From contig JACJYV010000004.1 of NCBI GenBank assembly GCA_020635905.1, forward strand, positions 620,001 through 684,000: a DNA stretch of 64,000 nucleotides, read 5' to 3'. Of this stretch, positions 45,043 to 53,856 are shown one piece after another. The DNA comes from Bacteroidia bacterium. Its GTDB lineage: Bacteria; Bacteroidota; Bacteroidia; J057; JADKCL01. Numbering within the stretch: the first letter of the stretch is position 1; each line of letters starts with the position of its first letter. The translations under genes were made by a program, and so were the position numbers. The notes beneath the pieces are model-generated. The model saw only the letters and a program-made list of their open reading frames with translations, ran no database searches and was not told where the DNA came from.

Positions 45043-47838
45043 TTATTTCAGTTTCCAGTCCTGTATGTCCACCGTCCAGGAAATCCAGCCCATGGCCCCG
45101 ATTTTGGGTGATCCGTAGGCCTCAATGTGACGGTTATTGAAGATATTCGAGCCGCCAAGCCTCAGAATGGAATGCCATTTGGGAAATCCATAGCTGACCA
45201 TGGCGTCGAACAGGGCGTAGGAAGGCACATCACCATCGCCAAAAGAGCTTTCCCAACGGTATTTGCTCACATATTTGAAATTGAAGCCAAATCCCAGTTC
45301 CCGCCACACTTTGCGTCCCTGCAGTCCCAGATTGAATTTATGCGGGGGCGTATTGAAGCCTGGCACAATGGGATCATTCAGATTGGAGGTGTCGAGCAGG
45401 GAAAGGGTATAATTGAACAATCCTGTGATTCCTTTGCCAAAGTAGTAACTGAGGCCCACTGATCCGCCATAAGACGCCACGGCCTGGCTGGCATTCACGG
45501 GAATCTGGTATAATTCGTAGGTGGGTTGATCGGGCGTATGGGTGAGAATGGCATTTACTCCACTTTCCTCCCCGGCCACGGCTTCGCCCAGCGGTCTTAC
45601 CACCCGGATATTGCCAATGAAGTTGGTGTAAACGCTGTAATAGCCGCTCACATCCACAAAGAGTTTATTATTGAAAACCCCGCGGTAACCCGCCTCAATT
45701 GACCTGACCTGTTCAGGTTTGAGCGGATCCAGCACCACCGTTTGCAGGATGGAGGGATCAATCACCAGGGTGGAATCGTAGGTATCGTTGAAATCTTCAA
45801 GGGAAGTCAGGGTGTAAAGGTTGTCGTAGCCGGTCAGGTTGCCCAGCAGCTTGATCGGGCCCAGATTCAGTTGAATGTACTGATTTTGCAGGGTTGGGGT
45901 GCGAAAAGCAGACTGGGCAGCCACGCGGATATTCTGATTGCCGCCTTTCCAGCTGTACACAGCAGAGAGACGTGGGGACATTTGCAGGTTGAAGTTGGGG
46001 TTTTTGTCGAAACGCACGGAGGCTGAAATGCGCAATCTGTCCTGCAGCAGCCTTTTGGTGGCCTGGAGATAGGCGCCAAATTCGATCAGAGAAATCTGGG
46101 AATAGGCCGCATCCGGGTCATTCTGGCCGTTGGGCAGGGTATCGCCGGGATTGATCAGGGTATCCCTGAAGATGGTGCCATACGACTGAGGATCGTAGCG
46201 ACGGGCATTTCCACCTACGATGAAGTCCGTGAACTTAAGGGGCAGATTGTATTGGGCCTCAATGTGTTGCAGGTTGGAGCGGTCCACAAATTTGGATCCT
46301 TTTTGCAGGTCGGGATTGGTGGTAATTTTCTGATAGAGCGAATCAAAGGCCTTGGTGCCCGGCTTGTACCAGGAATCTGCCGCAAAAAGCGATGCCGCGT
46401 GGTGGGCACTGTCCACCATCCATTGTTTGGCATCATCGTTAAACCCGTGAGTCAGGGTGTCGATCACGCTGAAGTACTCTGAAATATAATCGCCAATGTA
46501 ATTGGGAAAACCTTCCTTGGAAAGGTTAATCGCTGTAAATACAATGTCATAAGATTTACCTGCATTTTCCTGGGTGGAATAGGCCCGCACGAAAAAATCC
46601 TTGCCCGTCAGTTCCAGTTTGTGCTGCTGAAACAGGATATTATTGATGGAATAACGGTTGGTGCCCTGATAAACTGCGGTGCCATTTCCGACCCTGTAAT
46701 CGTAAGAAATCCGCAGGCTGTCGTTGAATTTATAATAAAACCCCAACCCCATTTTCATGGAACGGGTGGTGTAATCGGCAATGTCTGCTTCGCGGTAGCC
46801 TGGCGCCTGAATGGTCATTTTGCCGGGATTGGCGATGGGATTGAAATCCAGATAATTATTCAGCGCTTCAAAATCGTCCCGCTCTTCCTGGGTCAGGGTG
46901 GAATCGTACTGCAATTGGCGGATAATGGCCGAAAGATCCTGTTCGCTTTCCACGTCGCCGTAACGGTTGGCCACAGAATCCGTGGCTGGCCAGTCATTGG
47001 CCCGCATGTATGAGCCTGTAAATTTGAAAGCAAATTTCTGGGAGGGTCCAAAGGCCTTGGCGGCCCGCAGATGCACATCGCCGAGGGAACGGGTGCCACC
47101 TTTGACCTGGGCCGAAATGCCCTGGTAGAGGTAAGGATCTTTGGTGGTCATGGCAATGACACCCTGAAATGCGTTGGGCCCGTAGAGGGCCGAGGCCGCG
47201 CCCGTGATCAGTTCCACGCTTTGCAGATCCAGGTCAGAAGCGCCCACCAGGTTGCCCACAGGAAAGTTCAGACCTGGCGCCTGATTATCCACTCCATCAA
47301 TAAATTGCACACTGCGCACGGGAGAGGTGGTGTTGAAACCACGCATATTCACGCTTTTCAAACCCAGTGACGAGGTCACCATATCCACTCCGCTCAGGTT
47401 GCCAATGCCCTGATAAAAGTCTCCTGAAGGCGTATTGGCAATTTCTGCAGCCGAAATCTTCTGAATATTGACGGGTGATTCCAGAATGGTTTCACTTACC
47501 CGCGAACCCGTAATGACCACTTCCTTGCCCATCACATCCTCTGGCCGCAGGGCCAAAACGATTTTACCCGAACTTCGGGTGATGTTCAGGGTCTCCGTAT
47601 TATAACCAAGATAGCTGATTTCCAGGGTCATGGATTCTCTTTCGCCAAAATCCACCTGAAATTCAAAATTACCACCCGCATCAGAATAGGTCCCCGCTCC
47701 TGTTTCACGTACACTTACGCGGGCAAAACCTAAGGGATCTCCCGTCTGACCGTCGGTCAGGGTGCCAGAAATGGATTGGGATTGGGAAAAAAGGAACAGT
47801 GGGATAAATAAAAGTACAAGGGAAAGTGTTCTTTTCAT
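45043..47838 (-). CDS. TonB-dependent outer-membrane receptor with CarboxypepD_reg-like domain
   Basis: A 931-residue protein: signal peptide (MKRTLSLVLLFIPLFLFSQSQ), then a CarboxypepD_reg-like domain (SISGTLTDGQTGDPLGFARV), plug domain (VVITGSRVSETILESPVNI, SVNMRGFNTTSPVRSVQFIDG, VELITGAASALYGPNAFQGVI), and a large beta-barrel ending WTVDIQDWKLK. It lacks the SusC-type TonB linker and has no SusD next to it, so it is a stand-alone TonB receptor of the siderophore/cobalamin/sugar type. It is divergent from the GH13 amylase gene (146 bp between starts), so a malto-oligosaccharide substrate is possible but unproven. It is operonic with the T9SS propeller protein. Confidence 0.93.
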   Translation of the reverse strand: MKRTLSLVLLFIPLFLFSQSQSISGTLTDGQTGDPLGFARVSVRETGAGTYSDAGGNFEFQVDFGERESMTLEISYLGYNTETLNITRSSGKIVLALRPEDVMGKEVVITGSRVSETILESPVNIQKISAAEIANTPSGDFYQGIGNLSGVDMVTSSLGLKSVNMRGFNTTSPVRSVQFIDGVDNQAPGLNFPVGNLVGASDLDLQSVELITGAASALYGPNAFQGVIAMTTKDPYLYQGISAQVKGGTRSLGDVHLRAAKAFGPSQKFAFKFTGSYMRANDWPATDSVANRYGDVESEQDLSAIIRQLQYDSTLTQEERDDFEALNNYLDFNPIANPGKMTIQAPGYREADIADYTTRSMKMGLGFYYKFNDSLRISYDYRVGNGTAVYQGTNRYSINNILFQQHKLELTGKDFFVRAYSTQENAGKSYDIVFTAINLSKEGFPNYIGDYISEYFSVIDTLTHGFNDDAKQWMVDSAHHAASLFAADSWYKPGTKAFDSLYQKITTNPDLQKGSKFVDRSNLQHIEAQYNLPLKFTDFIVGGNARRYDPQSYGTIFRDTLINPGDTLPNGQNDPDAAYSQISLIEFGAYLQATKRLLQDRLRISASVRFDKNPNFNLQMSPRLSAVYSWKGGNQNIRVAAQSAFRTPTLQNQYIQLNLGPIKLLGNLTGYDNLYTLTSLEDFNDTYDSTLVIDPSILQTVVLDPLKPEQVRSIEAGYRGVFNNKLFVDVSGYYSVYTNFIGNIRVVRPLGEAVAGEESGVNAILTHTPDQPTYELYQIPVNASQAVASYGGSVGLSYYFGKGITGLFNYTLSLLDTSNLNDPIVPGFNTPPHKFNLGLQGRKVWRELGFGFNFKYVSKYRWESSFGDGDVPSYALFDAMVSYGFPKWHSILRLGGSNIFNNRHIEAYGSPKIGAMGWISWTVDIQDWKLK

Positions 47839-47984
47839 GGTGTGCTTTATCTCTCTTTGAATATAAAGGAAATTTGCGGGTTTGAAAAGTCAGCCAGCTG
47901 ATTTGGCTCAAAGAGGGGCTCAAATTCTTGTATTAGATCGGGAATTTTGACGAAATTGAGGGTCTTAACCCAAGGAATTACGAA

Positions 47985-49832
47985 ATGGCAAAAGGAATTG
48001 CTCTGATCATCTTCTTGTGCATGGTTGCGCTTCTGGGGCAGGCCCAACCCCTGCACGTGGACAGGATTGATCCACCCAACTGGTGGGTGGGCATGAAGCA
48101 CAATAAAGTGGAATTGCTGTTGAAGGGGCAGAATATAGCTGATTGCTCGGTTGAAGTACCAGGCGATGCACCCGTGAAAATCAGGCAGATACTGCCTGCA
48201 GAACATCCCAACTACCTGTTTCTTACCCTGGAAATTGACGAAGATGCCAAACCCGGGAATGTGCCCCTGAAAATTATCCGTCGCAAGCAGGCCACCTTGG
48301 TGAGTTTTCCCCTGCTGGAACGGGCTCCCAACCGCACCCAATGGCCGGGAGTGGATGAATCAGATTTTATTTACCTGGCTATGCCCGATCGTTTTGCCAA
48401 CGGAAATGAAAAAAATGACATCATTCCGGGCATGTTTGAGGCGGATATTCACCGCGATTCCATGTTTGACCGCCACGGCGGCGACCTGCAGGGGGTCATG
48501 AATCACCTCGACTATCTGGAGGATATGGGCGTAACTGCTCTCTGGCTGAACCCTGTTTTTGAAAATAACCAGCAGGTGGCCAGTTACCATGGCTACGCCA
48601 TTACAGATCATTACCGTGTGGACCGCAGGCTGGGCAGCAATGAAGATTATCAAAAGCTGGGCAACGAGTTGCGCAAGCGCAACATGAAGCTGGTCAAAGA
48701 CCTGGTTTTCAACCATGTGGGCAGCAAGCATTTCCTCTTCCAGGAATTGCCCAACAAGGATTTCATCCACCATTGGGATGAATATCAGCGCACCAATTAC
48801 CGTGCTCCCACTCTCATGGACCCCTACGCCAGCGAAGCTGACCGCAAAATCATGTCCGACGGCTGGTTTGACCGCCACATGCCCGACCTGAACCAGCAAA
48901 ATGCCCAGCTGGCTCATTATCTGATCCAGAATACCATCTGGTGGGTGGAATATGCAGGCCTGAGCGGCCTGCGAATCGACACGTATGCCTATTCTGACCT
49001 GGGTTTCATGGCCGATCTGGTGCGGGAGGTGCGGGAAGAATATCCCAATCTGGGTGTTTTTGGCGAAACCTGGGTTCATGGAGTGCCCATTCAGGCATTT
49101 TTTACTGAAAATGCACCCAAAGGAGACAAAGGACCCAGCTTTTTGCCAGGAGTAACTGATTTTCAACTGCATTATGCCATCAATAATGCCCTGACCACAA
49201 AATACGGTTGGACAGATGGCTGGGCCCGGGTATATTATGCCCTGGCCCAGGATTTTGTGTATGAAAATCCCACTAAAAATGTGGTATTTCTTGACAACCA
49301 CGACCTGAGCCGTTTTTACGCCGTCATCGGGCAGGACATCCGCAAATGGAGGCAGGGAATAGCTTTTCTGCTAACCACCCGTGGCATCCCCTCTCTTTAC
49401 TATGGAACGGAATTGCTGATGGCTACTTTTGCGGCCCCTGACGGGCTGGTCAGGCAGGATTTTCCGGGTGGCTGGCCGGGAGACAAGGAGAATAAATTCA
49501 CAGAAGCAGGTCGTACCAATGAAGAAAATCAAGCCTTTGATTTTCTGCGCATTCTGGCCCGTTACCGCAAAACTCACCCTGTGCTGCAAACAGGAAAACT
49601 GGTGCAGTTTGTGCCCGACGAAGATCATTATGTCTATTTTCGCTTCAATGCACAGGAAAGTATCATTGTGATCATGAACAGCCAGGACAAGGACATGACC
49701 TTTCCCCTGGAAAGATATGCCGAGCGCCTTGCGGGCGCCACCCAACTGACAGACCTCGTCACAGGCGAAAAATTCACCACAGAATCCGTAAAAATGAGGC
49801 CCTTTGGGGTCAGGGTGATGGAAGTGAAATAA
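47985..49832 (+). CDS. Periplasmic GH13 alpha-amylase (neopullulanase/cyclomaltodextrinase-like, SusA type)
   Basis: A 615-residue protein with signal peptide (ends LLGQAQ). It has an N-terminal beta-sandwich domain (~24-105, cyclomaltodextrinase_N-like: IDPPNWWVGMKHNKVELLL), then the (beta/alpha)8 barrel with VTALWLNPVFENN, GLRIDTYAY (nucleophile Asp332), FGETWV (acid/base Glu361) and FLDNHDLSRF (Asp440). The C-terminal sheet domain is normal. Such enzymes cut malto-oligosaccharides, pullulan or cyclodextrins in the periplasm. It resembles SusA of the starch utilisation system. The divergent TonB receptor and two SLC45-like MFS transporters at 52-55 kb could supply entry of the products. Confidence 0.95.
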   Translation: MAKGIALIIFLCMVALLGQAQPLHVDRIDPPNWWVGMKHNKVELLLKGQNIADCSVEVPGDAPVKIRQILPAEHPNYLFLTLEIDEDAKPGNVPLKIIRRKQATLVSFPLLERAPNRTQWPGVDESDFIYLAMPDRFANGNEKNDIIPGMFEADIHRDSMFDRHGGDLQGVMNHLDYLEDMGVTALWLNPVFENNQQVASYHGYAITDHYRVDRRLGSNEDYQKLGNELRKRNMKLVKDLVFNHVGSKHFLFQELPNKDFIHHWDEYQRTNYRAPTLMDPYASEADRKIMSDGWFDRHMPDLNQQNAQLAHYLIQNTIWWVEYAGLSGLRIDTYAYSDLGFMADLVREVREEYPNLGVFGETWVHGVPIQAFFTENAPKGDKGPSFLPGVTDFQLHYAINNALTTKYGWTDGWARVYYALAQDFVYENPTKNVVFLDNHDLSRFYAVIGQDIRKWRQGIAFLLTTRGIPSLYYGTELLMATFAAPDGLVRQDFPGGWPGDKENKFTEAGRTNEENQAFDFLRILARYRKTHPVLQTGKLVQFVPDEDHYVYFRFNAQESIIVIMNSQDKDMTFPLERYAERLAGATQLTDLVTGEKFTTESVKMRPFGVRVMEVK

Positions 49833-49940
49833 GGCCATCCCAAAGAAATGTTTCTTCCCCAAAGCATGAGCATTCCATAAAAAACACTTCACCTTCAGGT
49901 TCGGTACGGTTTTTGTGATTTTTCAGGGAAATGCAATGTT

Positions 49941-50558
49941 ATGAAACGTACTCTACCCCTCATTTTTGCTGCCTCCCTCCTGCTCTTGCTGACATCTTGT
50001 CGCCCCACCTATCAGAAAATGAACGCCTGGGAACAGGCTCATGCGCTCAAAGAGAGCATTTTATTGGTTCCTCTGAGTGATCCAGGGGAGCAAGTTGGAA
50101 TTTACGAACAATACGGACAACATCGCCGGGCGCGGAAACTGCGCAAAAAATACGACAAGCAGAACGGCAAGATCATAGAGGCCTTTGCCTCCCGTTGGGA
50201 TTATTGCCCGGTTTATTTTTATTACCTCAGCGACGAAAACCGCATCCTGAATCAGGGCCGCCGCGACCTGTTCCTGAACCAGGGACTGGTGCGGGATGCA
50301 TCCATTGCCCCCAATCTGCAACAATATTTTCTGGCCGAATTCGAACCCATCACCCAATGGCAGGGCGACGCCACCCGCGAAACCATTGCATTGGTGATCA
50401 AGGACACGGAGTATCGGGCCCTTTCAGCGCCCTTTCCCAATGCAGAAAAAGTCAATTCCTTTTCCTCCCGCAGTTCACTCAATTCCTCGGTCAAAACTCT
50501 GAATTATCGCCTGAACCGTTTCTATGAGCGCAGGAATGATTATCTGGCCCGGCAGTAG
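49941..50558 (+). CDS. Lipoprotein of unknown function
   Basis: A 205-residue lipoprotein with lipobox LLTSC (Cys ~20). The mature part is helical and basic (NAWEQAHALKESILLVPL, RRARKLRKKYDKQNGKII), with a central mixed region (WDYCPVYFYYLSDENRILN) and a C-terminal helix rich in Arg/Asn (NSSVKTLNYRLNRFYERRNDY). 'KESILLVPL' and 'EYRALSAPFP' suggest an envelope helical bundle. It lies 108 bp downstream of the amylase gene, in the same direction, perhaps on a separate transcript. No family recognised. Confidence 0.7.
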   Translation: MKRTLPLIFAASLLLLLTSCRPTYQKMNAWEQAHALKESILLVPLSDPGEQVGIYEQYGQHRRARKLRKKYDKQNGKIIEAFASRWDYCPVYFYYLSDENRILNQGRRDLFLNQGLVRDASIAPNLQQYFLAEFEPITQWQGDATRETIALVIKDTEYRALSAPFPNAEKVNSFSSRSSLNSSVKTLNYRLNRFYERRNDYLARQ

Positions 50559-50628
50559 GTTTGGATCAAAAACAAATTCAGTAGCAACAAATTCGTTGGG
50601 AAAATATTAATAGTTGTAAATTGTTGAG

Positions 50629-50913
50629 ATGAAACCTGGCCGTCATTTATTTTGGGATAGTTCCCCTGAGCAGATTGATCCTGAAAAACATGCCCGTCAA
50701 ATAATTGAAAGGGTTGTGACCCGAGGTTCCCTGGAAGATTGGTTTGAAATCAGGGATTTTTATGGGTGGGAAAGAATGGCACGTGAAGTGGTCAAAATAC
50801 GGTCTTTGGATTTAAAAACCTTGATTTTCCTCAGTACTATTTTTCATATTCCTGTTACTGATTTTCGATGCTACAGAAACGAACCATTGAACCTGCAACA
50901 TTCTCCCTTTTGA
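50629..50913 (+). CDS. DUF6922-like protein, partner of an AbiEii-type toxin
   Basis: A 94-residue protein: PGRHLFWDSSPEQIDPEKHARQIIERVVTRGSLEDWFEIRDFYG, shortened here as HLFWDSSPEQIDPEKHA, VTRGSLEDWFEIR and DLKTLIFLSTIF. These are hallmarks of DUF6922, a small protein encoded directly upstream of AbiEii/AbiGii-type nucleotidyltransferase toxins. The AbiEii-like frame overlaps its 3' end (50868-50981) and stops early. So the antitoxin-side gene is intact while the toxin is broken. Confidence 0.82.
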   Translation: MKPGRHLFWDSSPEQIDPEKHARQIIERVVTRGSLEDWFEIRDFYGWERMAREVVKIRSLDLKTLIFLSTIFHIPVTDFRCYRNEPLNLQHSPF

Positions 50914-50981
50914 CAGAATTAATGGAATTACCCATCCTGAATTCCTTCTATTTGGTGGGAGGAACTGCAATCACTTGTTAA
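50868..50981 (+). pseudogene. Truncated AbiEii/AbiGii nucleotidyltransferase toxin remnant
   Basis: A 37-codon frame reading MLQKRTIEPATFSLLTEL, then MELPILNSFYLVGGTAI and stop. The N-terminus of AbiEii-type toxins normally begins exactly like this and continues through the G-G-T-A motif into a D-x-D catalytic site over ~200-270 residues; here a stop (TAA) comes right after GGTAITC. It overlaps the DUF6922-like gene by 46 bp, the normal arrangement of the intact pair. Nothing of the remaining toxin is seen in the next 70 bp, so the rest has been deleted rather than frameshifted. Confidence 0.8.
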
Positions 50982-51050
50982 TTATTCACCACCTGCGTAA
51001 CTTTCCTCCTCAAACAGAAATAATGTTCAACCATTTATTGAGATAACCTT

Positions 51051-51416
51051 ATGAGTTACAGAGACAAAATTCAGGATATTTACCAGAAAATCGACCAGGG
51101 ACAAATGATGGAAGCTTTCGAGCAATACTACGCCCCCAATGTGGTCATGATTGAAGCTAGCGGACAGGTTCGGGAAGGAAAGGATGCCAACCGCGAGTTC
51201 GAAAAGCAGTTCATAGGCATGGTCAAGGAGATACATGGGGGCGGCGCCCCTTACATCACCGCGGATGAAGCCGCAGGCGTTACCATGGTGGAAACCTGGA
51301 TGGATGTGACTTTTCAGGATGGAAACCGGGTGAAAATGGAGCAGATCGCCCGTCAGAAGTGGGAAGGCGACCAAATCGTGGAAGAGCGTTTCTACTATAA
51401 CGCCGCTGGAATGTAA
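51051..51416 (+). CDS. SnoaL-like NTF2-fold protein
   Basis: A 121-residue protein: helix YRDKIQDIYQKIDQGQMMEAFEQYY, then APNVVMIEASGQVREGKDANREFEKQF, here split, and the C-terminal sheet (VTMVETWMDVTFQDGNRVKMEQI, WEGDQIVEERFYYNAAGM). This is the SnoaL-like fold used by polyketide cyclases, isomerases and many uncharacterised small proteins; no active residues can be assigned. Cytoplasmic. Single gene with its own hairpin terminator about 25 bp downstream. Confidence 0.85.
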   Translation: MSYRDKIQDIYQKIDQGQMMEAFEQYYAPNVVMIEASGQVREGKDANREFEKQFIGMVKEIHGGGAPYITADEAAGVTMVETWMDVTFQDGNRVKMEQIARQKWEGDQIVEERFYYNAAGM

Positions 51417-51441
51417 TCACATTCTGCATGGCAAAGAATCA

Positions 51442-51471
51442 AAAAGGCTGGCTTTCCAAGGTCAGCCTTTT
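51442..51471 (+). terminator. Rho-independent terminator
   Basis: aaaaggctg, an 11-nt loop region and cagccttttc: an 8-bp main stem with flanking A and T tracts after the SnoaL-like gene. Confidence 0.7.
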
Positions 51472-51559
51472 CTTTGTTTCATAATTGGGGAAATGCTTCA
51501 ATATTCAGCAAAAAAAGTCTAAATTCAGGCCACACATTACCGAGTACAAAACCCTCCTT

Positions 51560-52033
51560 ATGGCACGTTACGAAATTCTCAAGATTTACAAAGGCGATTT
51601 CATCCTGAGTCTGGGCCGTCCCCACCTGTTGCTGGTCGGGGTGGAAAATAACGACGAGTTATTCCTGGAAAAATTCCTCTGGATGGAAGATCTGACCGGA
51701 AAACACGTGCATGAAGGAGAAAAAAGCCGTTCTGTTCGCATGCAGGGCGTCTTTGACAACATCGAGGAATTTATGACCTACCAGGGCCTGGAGGAGACGG
51801 AAAACAAACTTTACCTGCAAACCATTCAGGAGCAGGAAAAGAATAAGAATGCCACTGAAAAACCAGCCAAAGTACCCCTCAAGGAAACCACCAAGACTGC
51901 CTTTCTGCTCCACATGAAGGTCAAAGCCCCAAAAGAGCTCGACTGGATCGCCCAACACACAGAATCCCAAAATCTCAAGTACGATATTTCCCGATATCAG
52001 GAGTTGGAGATTAAATCAGAGCCGTTTAAGTAG
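51560..52033 (+). CDS. Cytoplasmic hypothetical protein
   Basis: 157 residues from the ATG at 51560 (MARYEILKIYKGDF); the frame is open 25 codons further upstream but that part is basic and low quality. The first half is mixed alpha/beta (FILSLGRPHLLLVGVENNDEL, FLEKFLWMEDLTGKHV) and the second is charged helix (ETENKLYLQTIQEQEKNKNATEK) ending in LDWIAQHTESQNLKYD. I do not recognise a family. Single gene. Confidence 0.65.
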   Translation: MARYEILKIYKGDFILSLGRPHLLLVGVENNDELFLEKFLWMEDLTGKHVHEGEKSRSVRMQGVFDNIEEFMTYQGLEETENKLYLQTIQEQEKNKNATEKPAKVPLKETTKTAFLLHMKVKAPKELDWIAQHTESQNLKYDISRYQELEIKSEPFK

Positions 52034-52037
52034 GTTA

Positions 52038-52170
52038 GGGCTTACGGTTTGCGGTTTGTCCCGATAGCTATAGCATAGGCGTCAACCAAGGGGTTTAAAG
52101 GTCACGCAATCCCGATAGCTATCCGGGATCGCAAAGGGGTTGTTTTCCGCGTTTCGTGGGTTGAAGAGTG
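52038..52170. repeat. Dispersed intergenic repeat with cccgatagctatcggg palindromes, copy 1
   Basis: The gap 52034-52329 holds no gene. It contains 'cggtttgcggttt', two tcccgatagctat-type palindromes and the block gcataggcgtcaac..aaggggtttaaaggtcacgcaatc, then gggatcgcaaaggggttgtt and ttccgcgtttcgtgggttga. The same block occurs at about 56028-56120 with few differences, and partly at 55876-55925. Confidence 0.8.
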
Positions 52171-52329
52171 CAAAGAGCGCCAAGTCAAAATCAATTAAAA
52201 CCCAGCGTCTTTACAGAATCGTAATATTGCTTAAGGGGGTGACTTCATTATTAATTTGAAATGCATTACCACCCTGTTTTTGCATCTTCCCCAACTTCAT
52301 TTCCTCATTTCCTGAATCCACGAAAGTGC

Positions 52330-53640
52330 TTATATCCATTTATTAAATTCTTTTTTCATTGTTAATTGATTCGGCTCATCTTTATCCTTCACAATGAACA
52401 CAAACAGGGCGGCCACCAGGAAAGAAACGCCGCCAATCAGCATGGCGTAGCGGGGATCTTTGTCGAAAAAGTGGGTCAACAGCCAGCCCAGAATGGTCGC
52501 GGCTACGATCTGGGGCAATACAATGAAGATATTGAACACCCCAACCCATAAACCCAGTTCCTTTTCGGGCAGGGAGCCCACCAAAATGGCATAAGGCATG
52601 GACAAAATGCTGGCCCAGGCGCAGCCAATGCCCACCATGGAAAGCAACAGCAGGTATTTGTCGGTCACAAGGAAAATGGAACCCAGGCCTATCGCACCCA
52701 AAACCAGACAAATCTGGTGGGTGGTTTTGCGGCTGGTCGCCCCGGCAATCATGGGAATCAGAAAACCCATAATGGCGGCTACGCCATTATAAACGCCAAA
52801 GCTTCCGCCCACCCAGTTGGCCCCATCCTGGTAAGCCGCGGTGGCGGCATCGCCCGAACCAAATATATGGGTGGCCACCGTAGGAGTGGTATAAATCCAC
52901 ATGGCAAATAAGCCAAACCAGGAAAAAAACTGTACCACGGCCAGTTGGAACATGGTCCAGGGGATGCCCGCTGGTTTTTGGGGGCCTTCGTCCTCTGTGA
53001 ATTGTTTTTCTTCAGGGGGATATTCTTTGGTGCTAAAAACCGTCCAGGCCACAGCCGCAATGAAGGCAAATGCACCCACATAATACGACCATTTTACCGC
53101 CTGTCCCACCTCATGCTCTCCCTCGCCGGTGCTTGACATGCCAAACCAGGAAAACAGCAAGGGCAATAGGGAAGCCAGCACCGCTCCCACTCCAATAAAC
53201 ACGCTTTGCATGGCATAGCCACGGGTGCGCTGTTCGCTGGGCAGCAAATCGCCCACAAACGCCCGAAAGGGCTCCATGGAAACATTGAAAGCAGTATCCA
53301 TGATCCACAACATCCCCACGGCCATGTACAGGCTGGAGGAATTGGGCATAATAATCAAAGAGATGGTCGCCAGAATGGCGCCAATCATAAAATAAGGCTT
53401 GCGCCTGCCCCACCGCGGCGACCAGGTCCGGTCGCTCAGAAACCCGATGATGGGCTGCACAAACAATCCCGTTAAGGGGGCAGCAATGGTCAGAATGGCC
53501 AGGCTTTCCACCTCCGCCCCGTAAGTCTGAAAAATACGGCTGGTATTGGCTGCCTGCAGTCCAAACCCAAACTGGATTCCCAAAAAGCCGAAGCTCATGT
53601 TGAAAATATCCCAAAATCCTAACCGTGGTTTCTGCTCCAT
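52330..53640 (-). CDS. SLC45/GPH-like MFS sugar transporter A
   Basis: A 436-residue membrane protein with 12 helices. The pattern FWDIFNMSFGFLGIQFGFGLQAANTSRIF, then IIGFLSDRTW and GRRKPYFMIGA, and FRAFVGDLLPSEQRTRGYAMQS is the classic signature of the SLC45-like/GPH family of MFS carriers (maltose/sucrose:H+ symporters in bacteria and plants; 'R-x-G-R-R-x-P-F/Y'). A central loop is acidic (KEYPPEEKQFTEDEGP). It probably moves a di- or oligosaccharide across the inner membrane. It is divergent from a second carrier of the same type, 216 bp away. Confidence 0.88.
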   Translation of the reverse strand: MEQKPRLGFWDIFNMSFGFLGIQFGFGLQAANTSRIFQTYGAEVESLAILTIAAPLTGLFVQPIIGFLSDRTWSPRWGRRKPYFMIGAILATISLIIMPNSSSLYMAVGMLWIMDTAFNVSMEPFRAFVGDLLPSEQRTRGYAMQSVFIGVGAVLASLLPLLFSWFGMSSTGEGEHEVGQAVKWSYYVGAFAFIAAVAWTVFSTKEYPPEEKQFTEDEGPQKPAGIPWTMFQLAVVQFFSWFGLFAMWIYTTPTVATHIFGSGDAATAAYQDGANWVGGSFGVYNGVAAIMGFLIPMIAGATSRKTTHQICLVLGAIGLGSIFLVTDKYLLLLSMVGIGCAWASILSMPYAILVGSLPEKELGLWVGVFNIFIVLPQIVAATILGWLLTHFFDKDPRYAMLIGGVSFLVAALFVFIVKDKDEPNQLTMKKEFNKWI

Positions 53641-53776
53641 AGAAAATAAAATTTGTGCATCGTAAATTAACCAATTATTTTCATAAGTGTAACAATGACA
53701 CTTTAAAAGCTTTTTTTAGCTTCAAGCCCCGAGCCCCGAGCTGCAAGCAAAAATGCAGAGCAGGTGCACGGGCCCC

Positions 53777-53855
53777 AAACCGTAAACGGTAAACGGTAAA
53801 CGGTAAACCGTAAACCGTAAACCGTAAACCGTAACTGTAAACCGTAAACCGGTAA
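53777..53855. repeat. Tandem 7-bp repeat (gtaaacc/gtaaacg) directly before an MFS start
   Basis: About ten units of gtaaacg or gtaaacc (one ctgtaaacc variant) occupy the last ~80 bp before the ATG at 53857, between the divergent MFS genes. The inverted motif (tttacggtttacgg) occurs at about 23968 and 52040. The copies nearest the ATG would form part of the leader. Confidence 0.85.
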
Positions 53856-53856
53856 A

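Noticed and set aside
48360..49301. A 313-codon minus-strand frame inside the amylase gene
   Set aside because: Antisense shadow of a well-supported GH13 enzyme with intact catalytic motifs.
53777..53855. CRISPR-like array
   Set aside because: Units are 7 bp with no spacers, and there are no cas genes in the window.
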